A model generated the notes under the pieces. The model was not told the DNA's origin. It ran no database searches and worked only from the letters and a program-made list of their open reading frames with translations. From Pseudorasbora parva (Eukaryota > Chordata > Actinopteri > Cypriniformes > Gobionidae): a stretch of 64,000 nt of DNA. This document shows positions 56,201 to 64,000 of this stretch, in pieces (positions within the stretch are counted from its first letter, which is position 1; each line of letters starts with the position of its first letter). The DNA lies in the NCBI RefSeq assembly GCF_024679245.1, contig NC_090185.1:27282926-27346925 (forward strand). Reading direction: 5' to 3'. The position numbers and the translations under genes are program-made.

Positions 56201-58228
56201 TGTATCTGTTCTACTTTAGCATCCCATGGCCAAAGGCTAGCTCCCCACCAAAACCTAGCGGGTTCTAGCCCTGATGTAATGTGAACTGGAGAGTGTGTTT
56301 TCAAACACTCAATTGCTTTTAGAGGATGCTTTAGGTAGGCCACTCTTAGTTGTTTATTCACAGGCCTGTATTGCAGTTACATGAAAGTGAGACCTTTTTG
56401 AAAAAAACTCAATTGTTATTGAAAGATTATTTAGTGAGGCCAGTAGGGTGTTTTCACATTAGCAGAATATGTGGGAGAGAGTTGCTATAGTTGGAGTAAA
56501 CTGTAATGCAATACAGGTGGTAGCTCATTCTGAGGGGCATTTTGAGCCCCTCAGAATTTGCTGCCTCTCCATATAGACCATTTTATCAAGCAAGAACACT
56601 TCGGTTCTACTGTAGCGTCCCATGGCCAAAGTCTGGCTCCCCACCGAAACCTAGCGGGTTGTAGCCTGGATGTAATGTTAATTGGAGAGTGTTTTTTCAA
56701 ACACTCAATTGTTATTAGAGGATGCTTTAGGTAGGCAACTCTTAGTTTATTTACTCACAGGCCTGTATTGCAGTTAAATGAAAGTGAGACCTTGTTGGGG
56801 AAAAAAACTCAATTGTTATTGAAAGATTATTTAGTGAGGCCAGTAGGGTGTTTTCACATTAGCAGAATATGTGGGAGAGAGTTGCTATAGTTGGAGTAGA
56901 CTGTAATGCAATACAGGTGGTAGCTCATTCTGAGGGGCATTTTGAGCCCCTCAGAATTTGCTGCCTCTCCATATAGACCATTTTATCAAGCCAGAATGCA
57001 TCTGTTCTACTGTAGCGTCCCATGGCCAAAGGCTGGCTCCCCACCGAAACCTAGCGGGTTCTAGGCTGGATGTAATGTTAACTGGAGAGTGTTTTTTCAA
57101 ACACTCAATTGTTATTAGAGGATGCTTTAGGTAGGCCACTCTTAGTTGTTTACTCACAGGCCTGTATTGCAGTTACATGAAAGTGAGACCTTTTTGGGAA
57201 AAAACTCAATTGTTATTGAAAGATTATTTAGTGAGGCCAGTAGGGTGTTTTCACACTAGAGGAATATGTGGGAGAGAGTTGCTATAGTTGGAGTACACTG
57301 TAATGCAATACAGGTGGTAGCTCATTCTGAGGGGCATTTTGAGCCCCTGAGAATTTGCTGCCTCTCGATATAGACCATTTTATCAAGCCAGAATGCATCT
57401 GTGCTACTGTAGCGTCCCATGGCCAAAGACTGGCTCCCCACCGAAACCTAGTGGGTTCTAGGCTGGATGTAATGTGAAATGGAGAGTGTTTTTTCAAACA
57501 CTCAATTGTTATTACAGGATGCTTTAGTTAGATCACTCTTAGTTTATTTACTCACAGCCCTGTATTGCAGTTACATGAAAGTGAGACCTTTTTGGGAAAA
57601 AAACTCAATTGTTATTGAAAGATTATTTAGTGAGGCCAGTAGGGTGTTTTCACACTAGCAGAATATGTGGGAGAGAGTTGCTATAGTTGGAGTACACTGT
57701 AATGCAATACAGGTGGTAGCTCATTCTGAGGGGCATTTTGAGCCCCTCAGAATTTGCTGCCTCTCGATATAGACCATTTTATCAAGCCAGAATGTATCTG
57801 TTCTACTTTAGCATCCCATGGCCAAAGGCTAGCTCCCCACCAAAACCTAGCGGGTTCTAGCCCTGATGTAATGTGAACTGGAGAGTGTTTTTTCAAACAC
57901 TCAATTGCTTTTAGAGGATGCTTTAGGTAGGCCACTCTTAGTTGTTTATTCACAGGCCTGTATTGCAGTTACATGAAAGTGAGACCTTTTTGAAAAAAAC
58001 TCAATTGTTATTGAAAGATTATTTAGTGAGGCCAGTAGGGTGTTTTCACATTAGCAGAATATGTGGGAGAGAGTTGCTATAGTTGGAGTAAACTGTAATG
58101 CAATACAGGTGGTAGCTCATTCTGAGGGGCATTTTGAGCCCCTCAGAATTTGCTGCCTCTCCATATAGACCATTTTATCAAGCAAGAACACTTCGGTTCT
58201 ACTGTAGCGTCCCATGGCCAAAGTCTGG
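53206..58228. repeat. Satellite block 1 (ten-monomer unit is 54253-58236)
   Basis: From 54253 to the hAT insertion are ten monomers. By diagnostic variants the order is G-E-F-D'-A-C-B-D-A-C, where D and A-type monomers recur every four units. Types are defined, for example, by TGTGCTACTG (D), ATGTATCTGTTCTACTTTAG (A), AAGAACACTTCGG (C) and AATGCATCTGTTC (B). Confidence 0.8.
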
Positions 58229-59212
58229 CTCCCCACTAGTGATGGCCAAATGAGGCTTCCTGAACCACTGAGGCTTTCCAGCCCATTGCTTCACCAAAAG
58301 GTTCATTTACCTGAAGCCTCATGAAACAGTGTGCTCCCTAGTGACACCTGCTGTGCAAAGCAATGCATCGCACACAAATCTATTCATCCTGAGCAACCAA
58401 ATTGTCATAGTGTGGGCACACCCTTTTTCTATTGCCTGTGTATTAATAAAGTATTTTACTCTGCTTGTATTAACCTATGTACACACAACTCACACAAACA
58501 CACAACTTTGTGTTCAACTATTCAGTAGTTCTTTGGGTTAGTGATGAGATTAATCTTTCCCTAATACAGTCTAGTCCTATAATAATATTAATAATAATAA
58601 TAATAATAATAATAGCAATAATATATATAATAATAACACTAGGCCTACTACTAAAATATGAGGCGCCGTACAAGCCATAATTCATTCTGGTACTCTCACA
58701 CACATGCATTCTCATTTCACATACACATATATATATATATATATTTTTTTTAATTTTATAAATATATATTTATATATATATACTCATATATATAGTCTGC
58801 TCTCACACACATTCAATATAGGCTATATATATATATTATAATTACGTAGTATAGGTATTACAACTAGGCTAATTTACTCTAATAATCTACTAAACTAAGT
58901 ATAATGTAATATATAATACAGCTATGATATATAAGGATATCGCTACTACATACAACCAACACCTCAACACCAATGCAAATGCTTACTGCAAACCCCACAA
59001 GAGCCGCGAGGTTTCGAACCACTTTTATCCGAAAGCGATCCTCAGACTGAAGCAATGACGTAATCAACACAAAACGAGGCCTCGTTTGTTATCGTCACGT
59101 GATTTTCACGGAAACGATACAAGCCTCGAATCGGGGCTTCATCTGTAACGCCCCTTTTTGCTCGACACAAGCTCCGGAGCCTCGCTTCAGATGTCCCATC
59201 ACTACTCCCCAC
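58229..59212. mobile_element. Non-autonomous hAT element in the satellite, first copy
   Basis: A 968-bp element (58237-59204) starts TAGTGATGGCC and ends CCCATCACTA. It is flanked by a perfect 8-bp duplication CTCCCCAC (58229-58236 and 59205-59212), the hAT signature. Inside are (AAT)n and (TA)n tracts but no transposase. Excising it leaves an uninterrupted satellite monomer. Confidence 0.93.
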
Positions 59213-62200
59213 CGAAACCTAGCGGGTTATAGCCCTGATGTAATGTGAACTGGAGAGTGTTTTTTCAAACACTCAATTGTTATTAGAGGATGCTTTAGGT
59301 AGGCCACTCTTAGTTGTTTATTCACAGGCCTGTATTGCAGTTACATGAAAGTGAGACCATTTTGGGGAAAAAACTCAATTGTTATTGAAAGATTATTTAG
59401 TGAGGCCAGTAGGGTGTTTTCACATTAACAGAATATGTGGGAGAGAGTTGCTACAGTTGGAGTACACTGTAATGCAATACAGGTGGTAGCTAATTCTGAG
59501 GGGCATTTTGAGCCCCTCAGAATTTGCTGCTTGTCCATATAGACCATTTTATCAGGCCGGAACACTACTGTTCTACTGTAGCATCCCATGGGCAAAGCCT
59601 GGCTCCCCATTGAAACCTAGCGGGTTCTAGTTCTGATGTAATGTGAACTGGAGAGTGTTTTTTCAAACACTCAATTGTTATTACAGGATGCTTTAGGTAG
59701 GCCACTCTTAGTTTATTTACTCACAGCCCTGTATTGCAGTTACATGAAAGTGAGACCTTTTTGAAAAAAACTCAATTGTTATTGAAAGATTATTTAGTGA
59801 GGCCAGTAGGGTGTTTTCACATTAGCAGAATATGTGGGACAGAGTTGCTATAGTTGGAGTAGACTGTAATGCAATACAGGTGGTAGCTCATTCTGAGGGG
59901 CATTTTGAGCCCCTGAGAATTTGCTGCCTCTCGATATAGACCATTTTATCAAGCCAGAATGCATCTGTGCTACTGTAGCGTCTATGGCCAAAGACTGGCT
60001 CCCCACCGAAACCTAGTGGGTTCTAGGCTGGATGTAATGTGAAATGGAGAGTGTTTTTTCAAACACTCAATTGTTATTACAGGATGCTTTAGTTAGATCA
60101 CTCTTAGTTTATTTACTCACAGCCCTGTATTGCAGTTACATGAAAGTGAGACCTTTTTGGGAAAAAAACTCAATTGTTATTGAAAGATTATTTAGTGAGG
60201 CCAGTAGGGTGTTTTCACACTAGCAGAATATGTGGGAGAGAGTTGCTATAGTTGGAGTACACTGTAATGCAATACAGGTGGTAGCTCATTCTGAGGGGCA
60301 TTTTGAGCCCCTCAGAATTTGCTGCCTCTCGATATAGACCATTTTATCAAGCCAGAATGTATCTGTTCTACTTTAGCATCCCATGGCCAAAGGCTAGCTC
60401 CCCACCAAAACCTAGCGGGTTCTAGCCCTGATGTAATGTGAACTGGAGAGTGTTTTTTCAAACACTCAATTGCTTTTAGAGGATGCTTTAGGTAGGCCAC
60501 TCTTAGTTGTTTATTCACAGGCCTGTATTGCAGTTACATGAAAGTGAGACCTTTTTGAAAAAAACTCAATTGCTATTGAAAGATTATTTAGTGAGGCCAG
60601 TAGGGTGTTTTCACATTAGCAGAATATGTGGGAGAGAGTTGCTATAGTTGGAGTAAACTGTAATGCAATACAGGTGGTAGCTCATTCTGAGGGGCATTTT
60701 GAGCCCCTCAGAATTTGCTGCCTCTCCATATAGACCATTTTATCAAGCAAGAACACTTCGGTTCTACTGTAGCGTCCCATGGCCAAAGTCTGGCTCCCCA
60801 CCGAAACCTAGCGGGTTGTAGCCTGGATGTAATGTTAATTGGAGAGTGTTTTTTCAAACACTCAATTGTTATTAGAGGATGCTTTAGGTAGGCAACTCTT
60901 AGTTTATTTACTCACAGGCCTGTATTGCAGTTAAATGAAAGTGAGACCTTGTTGGGGAAAAAAACTCAATTGTTATTGAAAGATTATTTAGTGAGGCCAG
61001 TAGGGTGTTTTCACATTAGCAGAATATGTGGGAGAGAGTTGCTATAGTTGGAGTAGACTGTAATGCAATACAGGTGGTAGCTCATTCTGAGGGGCATTTT
61101 GAGCCCCTCAGAATTTGCTGCCTCTCCATATAGACCATTTTATCAAGCCAGAATGCATCTGTTCTACTGTAGCGTCCCATGGCCAAAGGCTGGCTCCCCA
61201 CCGAAACCTAGCGGGTTCTAGGCTGGATGTAATGTTAACTGGAGAGTGTTTTTTCAAACACTCAATTGTTATTAGAGGATGCTTTAGGTAGGCCACTCTT
61301 AGTTGTTTACTCACAGGCCTGTATTGCAGTTACATGAAAGTGAGACCTTTTTGGGAAAAAACTCAATTGTTATTGAAAGATTATTTAGTGAGGCCAGTAG
61401 GGTGTTTTCACACTAGAGGAATATGTGGGAGAGAGTTGCTATAGTTGGAGTACACTGTAATGCAATACAGGTGGTAGCTCATTCTGAGGGGCATTTTGAG
61501 CCCCTCAGAATTTGCTGCCTCTCCATATAGACCATTTTATCAAGCAAGAACACTTCGGTTCTACTGTAGCGTCCCATGGCCAAAGTCTGGCTCCCCACCG
61601 AAACCTAGCGGGTTGTAGCCTGGATGTAATGTTAATTGGAGAGTGTTTTTTCAAACACTCAATTGTTATTAGAGGATGCTTTAGGTAGGCAACTCTTAGT
61701 TTATTTACTCACAGGCCTGTATTGCAGTTAAATGAAAGTGAGACCTTGTTGGGGAAAAAAACTCAATTGTTATTGAAAGATTATTTAGTGAGGCCAGTAG
61801 GGTGTTTTCACATTAGCAGAATATGTGGGAGAGAGTTGCTATAGTTGGAGTAGACTGTAATGCAATACAGGTGGTAGCTCATTCTGAGGGGCATTTTGAG
61901 CCCCTCAGAATTTGCTGCCTCTCCATATAGACCATTTTATCAAGCCAGAATGCATCTGTTCTACTGTAGCGTCCCATGGCCAAAGGCTGGCTCCCCACCG
62001 AAACCTAGCGGGTTCTAGTCTGGATGTAATGTTAACTGGAGAGTGTTTTTTCAAACACTCAATTGTTATTAGAGGATGCTTTAGGTAGGCCACTCTTAGT
62101 TGTTTACTCACAGGCCTGTATTGCAGTTACATGAAAGTGAGACCTTTTTGGGAAAAAACTCAATTGTTATTGAAAGATTATTTAGTGAGGCCAGTAGGGT

Positions 62201-63190
62201 GTTTTCACACTAGAGGAATATGTGGGAGAGAGTTGCTATAGTTGGAGTACACTGTAATGCAATACAGGTGGTAGCTCATTCTGAGGGGCATTTTGAGCCC
62301 CTGAGAATTTGCTGCCTCTCGATATAGACCATTTTATCAAGCCAGAATGCATCTGTGCTACTGTAGCGTCCCATGGCCAAAGACTGGCTCCCCACCGAAA
62401 CCTAGTGGGTTCTAGGCTGGATGTAATGTGAAATGGAGAGTGTTTTTTCAAACACTCAATTGTTATTACAGGATGCTTTAGTTAGATCACTCTTAGTTTA
62501 TTTACTCACAGCCCTGTATTGCAGTTACATGAAAGTGAGACCTTTTTGGGAAAAAAACTCAATTGTTATTGAAAGATTATTTAGTGAGGCCAGTAGGGTG
62601 TTTTCACACTAGCAGAATATGTGGGAGAGAGTTGCTATAGTTGGAGTACACTGTAATGCAATACAGGTGGTAGCTCATTCTGAGGGGCATTTTGAGCCCC
62701 TCAGAATTTGCTGCCTCTCGATATAGACCATTTTATCAATCCAGAATGTATCTGTTCTACTTTAGCATCCCATGGCCAAAGGCTAGCTCCCCACCAAAAC
62801 CTAGCGGGTTCTAGCCCTGATGTAATGTGAACTGGAGAGTGTTTTTTCAAACACTCAATTGCTTTTAGAGGATGCTTTAGGTAGGCCACTCTTAGTTGTT
62901 TATTCACAGGCCTGTATTGCAGTTACATGAAAGTGAGACCTTTTTGAAAAAAACTCAATTGCTATTGAAAGATTATTTAGTGAGGCCAGTAGGGTGTTTT
63001 CACATTAGCAGAATATGTGGGAGAGAGTTGCTATAGTTGGAGTAAACTGTAATGCAATACAGGTGGTAGCTCATTCTGAGGGGCATTTTGAGCCCCTCAG
63101 AATTTGCTGCCTCTCCATATAGACCATTTTATCAAGCAAGAACACTTCGGTTCTACTGTAGCGTCCCATGGCCAAAGTCTGGCTCCCCAC
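59205..63190. repeat. Satellite block 2, duplicate of block 1
   Basis: Ten monomers in the order G-D'-A-C-B-C-B-D-A-C. Both ends align to block 1 with an offset of 4,952-4,954 bp. Relative to block 1 the E and F monomers are missing and an extra C-B pair is present, so the two changes balance in length. Confidence 0.82.
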
Positions 63191-64000
63191 TAGTGATGGC
63201 CAAATGAGGCTTCCTGAACCACTGAGGCTTTCCAGCCCATTGCTTCACCAAAAGGTTCATTTACCTGAAGCCTCATGAAACAGTGTGCTCCCTAGTGACA
63301 CCTGCTGTGCAAAGCAATGCATCGCACACAAATCTATTCATCCTGAGCAACCAAATTGTCATAGTGTGGGCACACCCTTTTTCTATTGCCTGTGTATTAA
63401 TAAAGTATTTTACTCTGCTTGTATTAACCTATGTACACACAACTCACACAAACACACAACTTTGTGTTCAACTATTCAGTAGTTCTTTGGGTTAGTGATG
63501 AGATTAATCTTTCCCTAATACAGTCTAGTCCTATAATAATATTAATAATAATAATAATAATAATAGCAATAATATATATAATAATAACACTAGGCCTACT
63601 ACTAAAATATGAGGCGCCGTACAAGCCATAATTCATTCTGGTACTCTCACACACATGCATTCTCATTTCACATACACATATATATATATATATATATTTT
63701 TTTTTTTTAATTTTATAAATATATATTTATATATATATACTCATATATATAGTCTGCTCTCACACACATTCAATATAGGCTATATATATATTATAATTAC
63801 GTAGTATAGGTATTACAACTAGGCTAATTTACTCTAATAATCTACTAAACTAAGTATAATGTAATATATAATACAGCTATGATATATAAGGATATCGCTA
63901 CTACATACAACCAACACCTCAACACCAATGCAAATGCTTACTGCAAACCCCACAAGAGCCGCGAGGTTTCGAACCACTTTTATCCGAAAGCGATCCTCAG
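63183..64000. mobile_element. hAT element, second copy (cut by window end)
   Basis: It starts at 63191 after CTCCCCAC, in exactly the same monomer position as the first copy, 4,954 bp further on. It appears near-identical except for lengths of the (AAT)n, (TA)n and T-rich tracts. It arose by duplication of the array segment and not by a second insertion. Confidence 0.92.

Larger units (their letters stand above)
52220..64000. repeat. Tandem satellite array, ~398-bp monomer, with higher-order structure
   Basis: The array fills the rest of the window and continues beyond it. Landmarks such as GAGGGGCATTTTGAGCCCCT recur every 396-400 bp (for example near 53757, 54158, 54550, 56143, 56541, 56939, 57337). 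The left edge monomers are the most degraded. Each monomer contains a 12-bp-arm hairpin, an 8-bp-arm hairpin, a long-range dyad and an internal ~103-bp subrepeat. Recurrent 68-residue minus-strand open frames are by-products of the repeat, not genes. No open frame is conserved through all monomers. Confidence 0.93.

Noticed and set aside
53371..62907. Recurring 68-residue minus-strand open frames as a tandem gene family
   Set aside because: They track the repeat unit, several monomers break the frame, and the encoded peptide has no recognisable domain. Substitutions do not look codon-constrained by eye.
52220..64000. Regularly spaced repeats with hairpins resembling a CRISPR-like or gene array
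   Set aside because: The ~398-bp units are contiguous with no unique spacers, the context is eukaryotic, and there are no cas-like genes. It is a satellite.

Overview
The window looks like repeat-rich nuclear DNA of a teleost fish, probably a cyprinid. This rests on split-exon immune-receptor genes with GT..AG introns, perlecan-like LDL-receptor class A exons, and a fish-type mixture of mobile elements: L1/Tx1-like and L2 LINEs, DIRS, BEL/Pao, Mag-type Gypsy, piggyBac, hAT, Tc1 and PIF/Harbinger. No prokaryotic genes or CRISPR arrays are visible. The species is inference; the element types are read from the sequence.

Host genes. The only host gene that reads through completely is on the minus strand, coding 20795 down to 16080. 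It is a CD22/Siglec-like immunoglobulin-superfamily receptor with a signal peptide, four Ig domains, a transmembrane helix and two ITIMs. Its eight coding exons sum to exactly 487 codons. Two more copies of its promoter/signal-peptide region lie at about 1.13-1.5 kb and 35.08-35.39 kb. An orphan stem/transmembrane exon set lies at 25.95-26.32 kb. This is therefore a small receptor cluster with one apparently intact gene and broken relatives. A perlecan (hspg2)-like run of LDLa exons at 30.2-30.8 kb is cut off next to a DIRS element.

Layout. 0-2.5 kb: L2 scrap, Tc1-like terminus, first receptor 5' end, a SINE and one arm of an inverted duplication. 2.5-9.15 kb: a full-length L1-like LINE with both ORFs open, a poly(A) tail and a target-site duplication. 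9.2-14.6 kb: hAT-like and Tc1 remnants, then a minus-strand Ty3/Gypsy element with two 211-bp LTRs, a missing protease and one in-frame stop. 16-23.1 kb: the receptor gene, with nested DNA transposons in an intron and upstream. 25-31 kb: foldback elements, the orphan receptor exons, a gag-only DIRS derivative and the perlecan fragment. 31.85-33.1 kb: the other inverted-duplication arm, which preserves the empty site of the LINE. 33.2-37 kb: LINE fragments and an LTR-like block. 37.9-43.1 kb: a DIRS element with textbook termini but a deleted reverse-transcriptase core. 43.8-45 kb: a 5'-truncated sister of the LINE with a perfect 16-bp target-site duplication. 47.4-49 kb: a decayed BEL/Pao element. 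49.4-51.25 kb: an uninterrupted piggyBac-type transposase. About 52.2-64 kb: a tandem satellite with a ~398-bp monomer. It carries a PIF/Harbinger MITE and an hAT element, and a ~4,954-bp higher-order unit (about ten monomers plus the hAT) is itself repeated.

The genes do not form a pathway. The biology on show is an inhibitory immune receptor duplicating inside a dense field of transposons, beside a satellite array evolving by unequal exchange. The most unusual signals are the higher-order satellite, the datable insertion into an inverted duplication, the receptor's disulfide pattern, and the two element ORF sets (L1 and piggyBac) that still look functional.
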